Notes: generated from the sequence alone by a model not told the origin. A DNA stretch of 64,000 bases from Micromonospora sp. WMMD961 (GCF_029626145.1 NZ_JARUBJ010000002.1:2324501-2388500); one strand, 5' to 3'. Counted from the stretch's first letter, positions 36,767 to 47,084 are shown. Numbers and translations: made by a program.

Positions 36767-37156
36767 CACCACTCACACAACGAATGGTCTGACCAGCGGC
36801 GCTGGCAGACACGTGCCCGCCGGCACGTCGAGTCGGCGCCACCGCTGGTCCTCGCCGGCCTGCTCCACGCTCTGTCCAAGGGCGTAGGGCAGGCCGGCGT
36901 GCCATCGGGCATCGGCGCAGGACGACGGCCGGCGGCGTACCCCAGACAGGGGTTCGGTCGGGTGTCTCTGGTGCGTCGCGCGGTCCACCGACAGGCATGC
37001 CGTGTCCGGGGCGGTGGCTGGCGTAGACTGTCGGCGATCCAGCGCTGGTCACCTGGGATTCAGCACCGGCGTGGTGGCTGAGCGAGGGGGATCGGTCCGG
37101 GCCGCTCCAGTCGACGTCGACGAGCTGCGGCCCGGAGATGTAGCGGGGGGAGCGAA
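36767..37156. other. Gap upstream of lacI-type gene
   Basis: This 390-base stretch has no convincing gene and no LacI-type operator. A GC-rich regulator promoter must lie near 37020-37130, but no clear -10/-35 pair is visible. The lack of an operator suggests the regulator is not autorepressed by the shared site. Confidence 0.5.
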
Positions 37157-38164
37157 ATGGCCGTCCACGGTCCCGCGATGACGGATGTTGCTCGTCTCGC
37201 CGGTGTCTCCCATCAGACGGTGTCGCGGGTGCTCAACGGGCACCCCAACGTCCGTGAGCAGACCCGGCTACGGGTGCGGGCGGCGATCGCCGAACTCGGC
37301 TACCGCCCCAACGGCGCGGCGCGCGCGTTGGTGACCGGTCGATCACAGGTCATCGGCGTGGTCGCACAGAACACCACGCTCTATGGTCCGGCGTCCCTGC
37401 TGGCCGCGTTGGAGCAGACCGCCGCCGAGGAGGGGTTCGCGGTCAGTGTCGGCAGCGTCCGCAACCTCGACCATCGGTCCATCTCGGCGGCCGTCGAGCG
37501 GCACCTGTCGCACCGGGTCGCCGGCATCGTGGTCATCGCGCCCGTGGAGTCGGCGGGTGAGGCGCTGGAGCGTCTGCCGAAGGACGTCCCGTTGGTCACC
37601 GTCGACGGTGACCCGAGCCGACCGGTGCCGTTGGTGACCGTCGACCAGGTGGCGGGCGCCCGTGCGGCGACCCAACACCTGCTCGACGCGGGGCACCGCA
37701 CCGTCTGGCACGTCTCGGGGCCGTCCGACTGGTTCGACAGCGTCGGTCGGATCGACGGCTGGCGGGAGGCGCTGCTGGGCGCCGGCCTGGTGCCGCCGCC
37801 GCTGATGCCGGGGGACTGGTCCGCGTCCTCCGGTTACCGGTGCGGGCAGATGTTGGCGCGGATGCCGGAGGTCACCGCGGTCTTCACCGCCAACGACCAC
37901 CTCGCGCTGGGCGTGCTGCGGGCATTGCACGAGTTCGGCCGGCGGGTGCCCGACGACATCAGCGTGGTCGGCTTCGACGACGTGCCGGAGGCGGCGTACT
38001 TCATCCCGCCGCTGACCACCGTCCGTCCGGACTTCGACGCCGTCGCGCGGGCGAGTCTGCAGATGCTGCTGGCCCAGATCGAGTCGGGCACCGGCGGCGC
38101 GTTGCGGCAGACGGTCGCCCCGACCCTGGTCGCCCGCGAGAGCGTCGCCCCACCGCGGCGCTGA
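37157..38164 (+). CDS. LacI-family repressor of the arabinose locus
   Basis: A 335-residue regulator; GGGGGGAGCG lies before ATG 37157. The LacI headpiece reads TDVARLAGVSHQTVSRVLNGHPNVREQTRLRV, then the hinge NGAARALVTG. The sensor core follows, with VIGVVAQNTTLYGPASLLAAL, GIVVIAPVES, VDGDPSRPVPLVTVDQVAGARAAT and VVGFDDVPEAAYF. It sits between the GH43 and GH27 genes. Seven shared 14-bp sites with LacI-type symmetry lie before araB, the GH43 gene, the GH27 gene and chvE, so it most likely represses all of them and is released by arabinose or a derivative. LacI-type arabinose repressors (AraR) are known in corynebacteria. Ligand and sites are inferred. Confidence 0.9.
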   Translation: MAVHGPAMTDVARLAGVSHQTVSRVLNGHPNVREQTRLRVRAAIAELGYRPNGAARALVTGRSQVIGVVAQNTTLYGPASLLAALEQTAAEEGFAVSVGSVRNLDHRSISAAVERHLSHRVAGIVVIAPVESAGEALERLPKDVPLVTVDGDPSRPVPLVTVDQVAGARAATQHLLDAGHRTVWHVSGPSDWFDSVGRIDGWREALLGAGLVPPPLMPGDWSASSGYRCGQMLARMPEVTAVFTANDHLALGVLRALHEFGRRVPDDISVVGFDDVPEAAYFIPPLTTVRPDFDAVARASLQMLLAQIESGTGGALRQTVAPTLVARESVAPPRR

Positions 38165-38431
38165 CGTCCGGCCGTGCCGCGGCGCTGACGACGTCCGGCC
38201 GTACCGCGCCGCATCCCTCCGGTCCGACGGCCGCCGTGGCTCGGGCCCGGCCGCAGTTGGGTGGCTCGCCCTGTCCCAGTGCGCCGCAGTCGGGCCTGCC
38301 CGCTGCCCGCCGGGTGCGGCCGATAAGACCCGGCTCAATCGCTCCGCAATCTCATCTATCGATGAGTAGCAATGCGATGCGGGTCAGGTATTGAACCTCG
38401 TGAAATGTGACCGTAACATGATGGACGTCTC
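38165..38431. other. Gap after lacI-type gene with imperfect tandem duplication
   Basis: The sequence around the lacI stop is repeated: CCGCGGCGCTGACG-TCCGGCCGT, then again with three extra bases, from about 38155 to 38208. No gene is present. An operator-like TGTGACCGTAACA (one base short of the consensus) lies at 38406-38418, ahead of O6. Confidence 0.45.
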
Positions 38432-38445
38432 TGTTAACGCTAACA
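38432..38445. promoter_or_regulatory. LacI-type operator O6 upstream of GH27 gene
   Basis: TGTTAACGCTAACA is nearly a perfect palindrome and belongs to the seven-site set. It lies 76 bases before the GH27 start. TGGACG at 38422-38427 is a possible weak -35 box. Confidence 0.65.
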
Positions 38446-38520
38446 ACAATTGGCGTCCAGCTATCGGTCCACCGACCGGAGATCGTAGTCAGGGGCGGAC
38501 GCCACCGACAAGGAGGTTCG

Positions 38521-40176
38521 ATGAACCGCATCACACGAGGTCGACGCTGGGGGAGCGTACTGGCGGCCGGCCTGCTCCTCGCCGGCACCCTGGTCGGCCT
38601 CCGCGCCCCAGCGGCGCAGGCGCTGGACAATGGCGTGGCGCGTACTCCCCCCATGGGTTGGAATTCGTGGAACTCGTTCGGCTGCAACATCAACGAGGCG
38701 CTGATCCGGAGCACGGCGGATGCGATCGTCAGCAGCGGGATGCGGGACCTGGGCTACGAGTACGTCGTGGTCGACGACTGCTGGTTCAACCCGAACCGGG
38801 ACTCTTCCGGCAACATCCAGGGCGACCCGACCCGGTTCCCCAGCGGAATGAAGGCGCTCGGCGACTACCTGCACGCCCGGGGCCTGAAGTTCGGTCTCTA
38901 CCAGGTGCCGGTCGACAAGACCTGCGCGCAGTACTTCGGGTCCTACCCCGGAGCCACCGGCAGCCGGGGTCACGAGGTGCAGGACGCCCGCCAGTTCGCC
39001 GCCTGGGGTGTCGACTTCCTCAAGTACGACTGGTGCTCGCCGGAGGGCAGCATCAACGACCAGGTGACCACCTTCGCCAAGATGCGGGACGCGCTGGCCG
39101 CCACCGGCCGACCCATCGTCTACAGCATCAACCCGAACAGCATCCACGCCAAGACCGGCCCGCAGCGCAACTGGGGCGACGTGGCCAACATGTGGCGGAC
39201 CACCGAGGACATCACCAACGCGTGGGACACCGGTCAGAGCAACGGCTACCCGATGGGCATCCAGAACATCATCAACGTGACCGTTCCGCTGGCCTCCTAC
39301 GCGCGCCCGGGTGGGTTCAACGACCCGGACATGATGGAGGTCGGCCGCGGCGGCATGAACGACACGGAGATGCGCAGCCACTTCGCGATGTGGGCGATCA
39401 TGGCGTCGCCGTTGATCGCCGGCAACGACGTCCGGAACATGAACGCCGCGACGCAGACCATCCTCAAGAACGCCAACCTGATCGCGATCAACCAGGACTC
39501 GCTCGGGTTGCAGGGGACGCAGGTGTCGTTCGACGGTACGCGTCGGGTGCTGGCCAAGCGGCTCGCCAACGGGGACGTCGCCGTCGCCCTCTTCAACCAG
39601 GGCGGCTCGACGACGACGATCTCGACCACGGCTTCCGCCATCGGTAAGTCCGGCTCGTCCTTCACGCTGGTGGACGCGTGGACCGGTGGCACCAGCTCCA
39701 GCAGCGGCACGATCAGTGCCAGCGTCCCGGCGCACGGCACGGTCGTGTACCGGGTCAGCGGTGGCGGGACGACTCCTCCGACGACTCCGCCGCCGACCAC
39801 GTCGAGCGCGTACGCCAGCGCCGCCTCCGGCCGCTGCCTCGACGTGCCGAACAGCAACACCGCCAACGGCACCCAGCCGGTCATCTGGGACTGCAACGGC
39901 GCCGCCAACCAGCGCTGGACCAGGACCGGTCAGACCCTGCAGGCGCTGGGTAAGTGCCTGGACGCCCCCCTCAACGCCACGGCCGGCGCCAAGGTGCAGA
40001 TCTGGGACTGCAACGGTGGGACCAACCAGCAGTGGACCCTCAACGCCAACGGGACGATCAGCGGGGTCCAGTCCGGGCTCTGCCTGGACGTCAACAACAA
40101 CGGCACGGCCAACGGCACCACGGTGATCCTCTGGACCTGCACCGCGGCGGCCAACCAGCGGTGGTCGCAGCGGTAG
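38521..40176 (+). CDS. Secreted GH27 alpha-galactosidase (or beta-L-arabinopyranosidase) with CBM13
   Basis: A 551-residue secreted enzyme. The signal peptide ends near residue 35. GH27 features are TPPMGWNSWNSFGCNI, VVVDDCWF (84-90 region), the nucleophile Asp170 in LKYDWC and the acid/base Asp268 in RPGGFNDPDM. The adjacent Asp pair in DDCW fits alpha-galactosidase. However, GH27 also contains beta-L-arabinopyranosidases in Streptomyces, and the arabinose context makes that activity possible. A beta-sandwich and Thr/Pro linker (about 405-427) lead to a CBM13 trefoil (430-551) with QPVIWDCNGAANQRW-type repeats. It carries its own LacI-type operator. Confidence 0.93.
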   Translation: MNRITRGRRWGSVLAAGLLLAGTLVGLRAPAAQALDNGVARTPPMGWNSWNSFGCNINEALIRSTADAIVSSGMRDLGYEYVVVDDCWFNPNRDSSGNIQGDPTRFPSGMKALGDYLHARGLKFGLYQVPVDKTCAQYFGSYPGATGSRGHEVQDARQFAAWGVDFLKYDWCSPEGSINDQVTTFAKMRDALAATGRPIVYSINPNSIHAKTGPQRNWGDVANMWRTTEDITNAWDTGQSNGYPMGIQNIINVTVPLASYARPGGFNDPDMMEVGRGGMNDTEMRSHFAMWAIMASPLIAGNDVRNMNAATQTILKNANLIAINQDSLGLQGTQVSFDGTRRVLAKRLANGDVAVALFNQGGSTTTISTTASAIGKSGSSFTLVDAWTGGTSSSSGTISASVPAHGTVVYRVSGGGTTPPTTPPPTTSSAYASAASGRCLDVPNSNTANGTQPVIWDCNGAANQRWTRTGQTLQALGKCLDAPLNATAGAKVQIWDCNGGTNQQWTLNANGTISGVQSGLCLDVNNNGTANGTTVILWTCTAAANQRWSQR

Positions 40177-40201
40177 CTCACCGAACCGGCGCTTCTACCG
40201 G

Positions 40202-40233
40202 TGCCCGCGGACGACTACGGTCGTCCGCGGGCA
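40202..40233 (+). terminator. Terminator after GH27 gene
   Basis: TGCCCGCGGACGAC (40202-40215) pairs perfectly with GTCGTCCGCGGGCA (40220-40233) around TACG, 26 bases after the stop. It separates the GH27 unit from the chvE operon. Confidence 0.8.
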
Positions 40234-40362
40234 TCAGCGTGTGAGGCGCCAGGCTGACCTCGGAGAGTGGTCGAGCGCTCACTCCCGGGAGATTGACTGC
40301 ATGGCTACGCTCGCCTGGATGCTCCGTTACGAGACCGTGACACCGGTATTTCGAACCAGGTG

Positions 40363-40390
40363 TTGACGCAACCTATGTGAGCGCTAACAC
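40363..40390 (+). promoter_or_regulatory. chvE promoter with embedded LacI operator O7
   Basis: TTGACG (40363-40368) and TAACAC (40385-40390) are 16 bases apart, with the operator TGTGAGCGCTAACA at 40376-40389 between and over the -10 box. The layout copies that of the araB promoter almost base for base. Together they show co-regulation of the two importers. Confidence 0.75.
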
Positions 40391-40450
40391 TACCCGAAAG
40401 ATGACAGTTGGCCCCGGCAGTCGGCGGGGGAGTCCAGAGAGGAGAACCCC

Positions 40451-41593
40451 GTGCGCAGGAAATTCCTGGTTGCTCTCGGCAGCGCGGCGCTGGCGCTGAG
40501 CCTTGCGGCGTGCAGTGGCGAGGGCGCGGGCAGCGACGGCGACAAGAGCGGTGAGAAGCCCAGCGACCTCACCATTGGCGTGTCGATGCCGACCCAGACC
40601 TCGGAGCGGTGGATCGCCGACGGCAACGCGGTGAAGTCCAAGCTTGAGGCGAAGGGCTACAAGGTCGACCTCCAGTACGCCGGCGACGACATCCCCACGC
40701 AGTCGCAGCAGGTCGACCAGATGATCACCCAGGGTGCGGATGTCCTGGTGATCGCGGCGATCGACGGTACGGCGCTCAACAGCCAGCTGCAGGCCGCCGC
40801 GGCCGCGAAGATCCCGGTCATCTCCTACGACCGGCTGATCCGCGGCAGCAAGGACGTCGACTTCTACGTCAGCTTCGACAACTACAAGGTCGGCGTCGCC
40901 CAGGGCACCGCGCTGCTCGTCGGTCTCGGGCTGCTGAACAAGGACGGCTCGAAGGGCACTGCCAAGGGTCCGCTGAACGTCGAGCTCTTCGCCGGGTCGC
41001 TCGACGACAACAACACCCAGTACTTCTACGGCGGTGCGATGGACACGCTGAAGCCGTTCATCGAGGACGGCACGCTGGTCGTCAAGTCCAAGCAGACCAC
41101 CCCCGAGCAGATCGCCATCCTGCGGTGGCAGCAGGAGACCGCGCAGAAGCGGATGGAGAACCTGCTCACCTCCAGCTACAACGACGGCTCGAAGGTCGAC
41201 GGGGTGCTGTCCCCGTACGACGGCATCTCCCGTGGCATCATCACCGCCCTGCAGAACGCCGGCTACGGCAGCGGCGCGAAGAAGCTCCCGGTGGTGACCG
41301 GCCAGGACGCGGAGATCGCCTCGATCAAGCTGATCAACGACGGCGTGCAGAACTCGACCGTCTTCAAGGACACCCGACTGCTGGCCGAGCAGGCCGTCAA
41401 CGCGTCTGAGGCGTTCCTCCAGAAGAAGCAGCCGCAGGCCAACGACACCCAGACGTACAACAACGGCGTCAAGGTCGTCCCGGCGTACCTGCTGCCGATC
41501 GCCACCGTCTACAAGGACGACATCAAGGCGACGCTGATCGACTCGGGCTACTGGACGGCGGAAGAGGTCGCCGCCGGCCAGGCCAAGAAGTAA
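40451..41593 (+). CDS. chvE: ChvE-like multiple-monosaccharide-binding lipoprotein (importer 2)
   Basis: A 380-residue binding protein. GTG 40451 follows GAGAGGAG. The lipobox is LAAC with Cys about 21. The mature part matches ChvE: IGVSMPTQTSERWIADG, VDQMITQGADVLVIAAIDGTALNSQLQAAAAAKIPVISYDRLI, and ELFAGSLDDNNTQYFYGGAMD. ChvE relatives bind arabinose, galactose, xylose and other aldoses. It heads the second import operon and shares the araB-type promoter/operator. A 14-bp stem-loop follows before the ATPase gene. Confidence 0.94.
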   Translation: MRRKFLVALGSAALALSLAACSGEGAGSDGDKSGEKPSDLTIGVSMPTQTSERWIADGNAVKSKLEAKGYKVDLQYAGDDIPTQSQQVDQMITQGADVLVIAAIDGTALNSQLQAAAAAKIPVISYDRLIRGSKDVDFYVSFDNYKVGVAQGTALLVGLGLLNKDGSKGTAKGPLNVELFAGSLDDNNTQYFYGGAMDTLKPFIEDGTLVVKSKQTTPEQIAILRWQQETAQKRMENLLTSSYNDGSKVDGVLSPYDGISRGIITALQNAGYGSGAKKLPVVTGQDAEIASIKLINDGVQNSTVFKDTRLLAEQAVNASEAFLQKKQPQANDTQTYNNGVKVVPAYLLPIATVYKDDIKATLIDSGYWTAEEVAAGQAKK

Positions 41594-41601
41594 AGCCAGT
41601 C

Positions 41602-41632
41602 GTCGGGCCCGGCGGTCTCCGCCGGGCCCGAC
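41602..41632 (+). terminator. Stem-loop between chvE and ATPase gene
   Basis: GTCGGGCCCGGCGG (41602-41615) pairs perfectly with CCGCCGGGCCCGAC (41619-41632) around TCT, 8 bases after the chvE stop. It would act as an attenuating terminator or mRNA stabiliser so that binding protein exceeds transporter. Confidence 0.7.
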
Positions 41633-41673
41633 GCCGTGGCGTACCACGTCCGACCTGACAGAGGACAGTGACC

Positions 41674-43208
<1,535 letters not shown>

Positions 43209-43212
<4 letters not shown>

Positions 43213-44459
43213 CCGACATCAAGACCCCTTCGACGGAGCGCCCGACGCCCCCGGACAGCGCGCCCGGCGCCGCCCTGCGCAGCGGGACGAGCGACCTGCG
43301 GGCGTTGGTGTTGAACAACCTGCGGCAGAGCGGGATCTACGTCGCCCTGGTCGTCATCGTCGCGCTCTTCGCGATCCTGACCGACGGGGTGCTGCTGAGC
43401 CCCGGCAACATCACCAACATCGTCCTCCAGTACTCGTACATCCTGGTGCTCGCGATCGGGATGGTCATCCTGATCATCGGCGGGCACATCGACCTGTCGG
43501 TCGGATCGGTCGTCGCGCTGACCGGAGCGGTCTCCGCCGTGCTGGTGATCCAGCAGGGCCATCCCTGGTGGGTGGGTGTCCTGGCGGCACTCGCCGTCGG
43601 CGTCGCGGTCGGTGCCTGGCACGGCTTCTGGGTGGCGTACGCCGGTATTCCGGCCTTCATCGTGACCCTGGCGGGCATGCTGCTGTTCCGGGGCCTCACC
43701 CTGCGGGTGCTCGACAACATCTCGCTGTCGCCGTTCCCGGCCGAATACCAGAAGGTCGCGGCGGGCTTCCTCAACGGCCTGCTCGGCGGGAACGGCTTCG
43801 ACGCCTTCACGTTGCTGATCGGCGCCGTCGCCGTGGCGGGCTACGCGGTGAGCGGTTTCCGCACCCGCGTGGCGCGCATCCGCTACCAGCAGCACGTCGA
43901 GTCGTTCCCGCTGTTCGTCGCCCGGGTCGTGCTGGTCGGCGCGGTCATCATGTACTTCGCCTGGCAGTTGGCGCACGCCCGCGGTCTGCCGATCGTGCTG
44001 ATCATCCTCGCGGTCCTCGTGCTGATCTACGGCCTGGTCACCCGGCGCACCGTCTTCGGTCGCCAGGTCTACGCGATCGGCGGCAACCTGTCGGCGGCGG
44101 CGCTGTCCGGCGTGAAGGTCCGGACCGTCAACTTCTGGATGTTCGTCAACATGGGCTTCCTGGCCGCGGTGGCTGGCGTCATCTACTCCTCGCGGTCGAA
44201 CGGCGCCCAACCCGCCGCCGGCAACATGTTCGAGCTGGACGCGATCGCCGCGGCCTTCATCGGCGGCGCGGCGGTCACCGGTGGCGTGGGCACCGTGGTG
44301 GGCGCGATGGTCGGTGGTCTGATCATGGCGGTGATGAGCAACGGCATGCAGCTGATGGGCATCGACCAGTCGACCCAGTCGGTGGTGAAGGGCCTCGTCC
44401 TGCTCGTCGCGGTCGCCTTCGACGTCTACAACAAGCGTCGGGCCGGCACCGCCCGCTGA
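43209..44459 (+). CDS. mmsB: Multiple-monosaccharide ABC permease
   Basis: A 416-residue permease with about ten or more membrane segments, longer than ordinary CUT2 permeases, as is usual for GguB/MmsB, which acts alone as a homodimer. Its ATG overlaps the ATPase stop (ATGA). Family marks are GMVILIIGGHIDLSVGSVVALTGAVSA, YAGIPAFIVTLAGMLLFRGLTLRV and YAIGGNLSAAALSGVKVRTVNFWMFVNMG. It completes the ChvE importer. A strong terminator begins 20 bases after its stop. Confidence 0.95.
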
Positions 44460-44479
44460 CGCCTGGACCGTACGCACGT

Positions 44480-44510
44480 GTGCCCCCGCCCGTGATCCGG
44501 GCGGGGGCAC
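44480..44510 (+). terminator. Terminator after mmsB
   Basis: GTGCCCCCGCCCG (44480-44492) pairs perfectly with CGGGCGGGGGCAC (44498-44510) around a 5-base loop. It ends the second import operon. Confidence 0.85.
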
Positions 44511-44749
44511 AGTCGCTTGGCGGGGTGCCGTCCCTTGCGGTGCCGTTCCTCCAGCGGTGCCGAGGCCGACCGTCCGAACCGTTTCGACCGAGGGCGTCGC
44601 AGGCGGCCGGATGCTGGTCGGGGGGATGCCGCAACTGGCTCGCCGGGCTCGGGTACACCCTTCCCGGTGCGGCCCTGTAGAGCTGCCCCATATCTGGGCC
44701 GCGACCCCGCGAAGGGCTTGACCGGGACCGGCCCTGCGTTGGCCCGGGG

Positions 44750-44846
44750 GCCGGCCCGCCATGCGGGCGTCCAGAGCCGGCCCGCCATGCGGGCGTCCAG
44801 AGCCGGCCCGCCATGCGGGCGTCCATCGCCGGCCCGCCGTGCGTCC
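44750..44846. repeat. 26-bp tandem repeats, each a small hairpin
   Basis: Three full copies of a 26-base unit start at 44750, 44776 and 44802, with a partial fourth at 44828. Each holds GCCCGC-CAT-GCGGGC, a perfect 6-bp stem. Copies 1 and 2 are identical; copy 3 differs at the last two bases. There are no unique spacers, so this is a tandem repeat and not a CRISPR array. Confidence 0.85.
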
Positions 44847-44963
44847 GCCGGGGGTGACCCAACGCGGGGCCGGCGCGCCGACCCGCCGTCGGGTATCCGT
44901 GGACGGGCCCACCGTCCGCCCGCCTGGGGAGCGGTCGGCGTCGTTGGGCGTGGCAGTTTCCGT

Positions 44964-45012
44964 AGATCTTGGACAGTTCCCGTTCGGGCTGAACGGAAAC
45001 TGTCCAAGATCT
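44964..45012. repeat. 22-bp inverted repeat with one mismatch
   Basis: The left arm 44964-44985 begins AGATCTTGGACAGTT and the right arm 44991-45012 ends AACTGTCCAAGATCT. They pair over 22 bases with one mismatch around GGGCT. A CAGTTTCCGTAGATCTT string just before it repeats part of the arm. The form is that of a REP-like element or a factor-independent hairpin, but no gene ends next to it. Confidence 0.8.
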
Positions 45013-45325
45013 CGCCCTGAGTGGCGCGGATGACCGTGATCGAGTGGGCCGTTTCGATTGACTGCCTGGTATATCCCTTTCCGGAGCGACCGGCAGTTGA
45101 ACCGCGACCGCCCCACGAGTGGGGCAGGTCTACAGCGAGCCGCGCACGTCATCACCGCCCACCGCTACCCCGGTGTGGGGCGCTCGCCGGACTTCCGCGC
45201 TGGGGCTCGAGGTCGTCAGGCCCGAGGGCACGTCGTGGGCGCAGAGCCATGTGGTTACGGGGCCCTGGGGTCACAGTGTCGCAGGGCCGCGGGCCCCGGG
45301 CCCCGGGCCTCGGGCCCGAGATCGT

Positions 45326-45362
45326 GGGCCGGGGCCGGGGCCGGGGCCGGGGCCGGGGCCGG
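45326..45362 (+). repeat. GGGGCC hexanucleotide microsatellite
   Basis: About six units of GGGGCC run without interruption, next to further GGGCCC-rich palindromic DNA (45290-45320). Four or more G-runs in phase could fold into a G-quadruplex on the plus strand. It is not inside a supported gene. Confidence 0.8.
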
Positions 45363-45447
45363 AGCGGGAGCCCGGGACGCGGGCGTCCGCGTGGAGCGGA
45401 GGCGTGTGGTGCGGTGTCCAGGGTCGGCGTGGGTCGTGGCGGGAGGG

Positions 45448-45481
45448 GATCCCGCTGCACCGCGAACGACGCAGCGGGATC
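45448..45481 (-). terminator. Terminator of the metallophosphoesterase gene
   Basis: GATCCCGCTGC (45448-45458) pairs perfectly with GCAGCGGGATC (45471-45481) around 12 bases. It lies just past the minus-strand stop at 45488. Confidence 0.7.
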
Positions 45482-45487
45482 ACCCGG

Positions 45488-46864
45488 TCAGTGGCAGTTG
45501 CCGGTGCCGCTGTCGTTGTAGGTCTGCCCGGCCACCGGCACGAACTGCCAGTCGTAGCTGCCGGAGTGCAGGGTGAACTTCAGGACGCCCCACGCCGAGC
45601 TGTTACGTGCCTCGCTGTTGGGCTGGATGGTGCCGAAGCTGTAGTGTCCGGCGCCACCCATGCCGGCGACGAAGCTGCGCAGACCCCGGCTGGAATCTGC
45701 GCCGCCGGAGGGGTTCATCGGCGCGAACCGCTCGTACACGTGGTTGTGCCCCCACACCACGACGTCCGCGTTGTAGTCGTAGAGCGCCTGGTACAGCGGG
45801 CGCGTCGACGTCGACGGCGCGTGGTTGGAGCTGGACGTGAACAGCGGGTGGTGCCAGTACGCCAGCGTGCACGGCTTGCTGCTGGCGGCCAGGTCCGCGC
45901 GCAGCCACTGCTCCTGCGTCGATCCGGCCGACATGCTGATGTTCGAGTTCAGTGAGACGATGTGCCAGTTGCCGAGGTCGAATGAGTAGTAGCCGCGACC
46001 GCTCGGGCCGGCGGACGTACCGAAGTAGTTGTAGTAGCCGGTCGCGCCCGACGTGTTGTAGTCGTGGTTGCCCGGTGACGGCCGGGTGCGCGACTTGTGC
46101 CGGCCCCAGGTGGGCGCGTAGTAGTTGGTGAACTGCGACGCGGTGCCGCTGTCGTAGACGTTGTCGCCGGTGGTGAAGACCGTGCCGGAGATGGTGTCGA
46201 GCAACGCGGCGGTAGCGCTGTCGCCGGAGCCGGAGTCGGCGATGTCGCCCGCGCCGACGAACACCGGGTCGCCGGACGGAGGCGTCGTGGTCCCGGTGGT
46301 GACCACCAGTTGCGGGGCGTCCGCGCCACTCTCGCGGGTGTCGTAGTACGCGCCGTCGCCGCTGGCGGAGGTCGCACCGAAGCTGTACGTGCCGTTGCCG
46401 GTCACCGCCGAGGTGACGTCGACCTCGTACCAGGTGTTGCTGCCGACCGCACCGATCGTGCCGAGCGTGGCTCCGTCGATGGCCGGTTGGTTGTTCCAGG
46501 TCGTGCCGGTCTCCGACCAGGTCGTGTTGGACATCCGGCGGAACGTGCCACCCGCGTCGCTGCCGCTGTTGCCGCTGATCGTGCGCAGCCGCAGCTTGGC
46601 GGTGGTCACCGTGCCGCTGACGCCGCTCACCGTGAAGCGCAGGAACGAGCGCCGCACGGGCGAGTTGTCGACCACGATCTGCGTGGACGTGCCATAGCTG
46701 GTGGAGGCCGTGTCGCTCTGGACGTAGGTGTCGGCGACCGGCGTGAACGTCACGCTCGCTGCCGACGCAGCGCCAGCGCCGGTCACGACGACGGCGGCGG
46801 TCGCGGCGAGGACCACCGTGACCACCCCCAGCGTCACCGGCGGACGGGGGAATCGAATGTCCAT
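45488..46864 (-). CDS. Secreted metallophosphoesterase with DNRLRE domain
   Basis: A 458-residue secreted protein; TAAGGAG lies before ATG 46864. A signal peptide ends near residue 36. Residues about 37-195 match a DNRLRE/CBM96-type beta-sandwich (TPVADTYVQSDTASTSYGTS, RSFLRFTVSG, NTTWSETGTTWNNQPA). After a short TTTPPSG linker comes the calcineurin-like phosphoesterase: GAGDIADSG, TTGDNVYDSG, SPGNHDYN, LAYWHHPLF and WGHNHVYERF give the five metal-binding motifs. It is like acid phosphatases of the purple type. Outside the cell it could release phosphate from organic phosphates, guided to a surface or polymer by the DNRLRE module. Confidence 0.92.
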   Translation of the reverse strand: MDIRFPRPPVTLGVVTVVLAATAAVVVTGAGAASAASVTFTPVADTYVQSDTASTSYGTSTQIVVDNSPVRRSFLRFTVSGVSGTVTTAKLRLRTISGNSGSDAGGTFRRMSNTTWSETGTTWNNQPAIDGATLGTIGAVGSNTWYEVDVTSAVTGNGTYSFGATSASGDGAYYDTRESGADAPQLVVTTGTTTPPSGDPVFVGAGDIADSGSGDSATAALLDTISGTVFTTGDNVYDSGTASQFTNYYAPTWGRHKSRTRPSPGNHDYNTSGATGYYNYFGTSAGPSGRGYYSFDLGNWHIVSLNSNISMSAGSTQEQWLRADLAASSKPCTLAYWHHPLFTSSSNHAPSTSTRPLYQALYDYNADVVVWGHNHVYERFAPMNPSGGADSSRGLRSFVAGMGGAGHYSFGTIQPNSEARNSSAWGVLKFTLHSGSYDWQFVPVAGQTYNDSGTGNCH

Positions 46865-47084
46865 CCAGGACTCCTTACCTCGTGGGAAGAGCGCAAGGAA
46901 TGTAGGAATATCGATCGGCTGGCGGGCGACGGGCGGATGAACAGTACGTCCCGACAGGCGAACACCTCGCTGTTGGGAGCTCGTTCATCCGTCGCTCGCC
47001 CGGATGCCACCCGCGGTCCGTTGTGTCCTCTGCACCGAGTACGGACGATGGCTGCCCGTCGACCGTCGATCCGAGGAGATGCTC
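46865..47084. promoter_or_regulatory. Divergent region with spaced inverted repeat
   Basis: The 220 bases between the divergent phosphoesterase and MFS genes contain CGGATGAAC (46934-46942) and GTTCATCCG (46983-46991), a perfect 9-bp inverted pair 40 bases apart. They could be half-sites of an operator or a chance repeat. No promoter boxes are clear. Confidence 0.35.

Larger units (their letters stand above)
44511..45447. other. Repeat-rich, gene-free kilobase
   Basis: No open frame here has a ribosome site, a family match or a consistent composition. The stretch instead contains tandem hairpin repeats (44750), a long inverted repeat (44964) and a GGGGCC microsatellite (45326), each listed separately. 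It separates the arabinose locus from the phosphoesterase region and may be a relic of older sequence. Confidence 0.6.

Noticed and set aside
38155..38208. Duplicated lacI 3-prime end as evidence of a mobile insertion
   Set aside because: It is a short imperfect duplication of about 25 bases around the stop codon with no inverted ends or transposase. Simple slippage explains it.
44750..44846. Possible CRISPR array
   Set aside because: The units abut with no unique spacers, only three copies exist, and no cas genes are present in the window.
45119..45955. Open frame of 278 codons on the plus strand through the GGGGCC region
   Set aside because: It is antisense to the metallophosphoesterase 3-prime end and dominated by low-complexity Gly/Pro/Arg codons from the microsatellite. 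No ribosome site is present.
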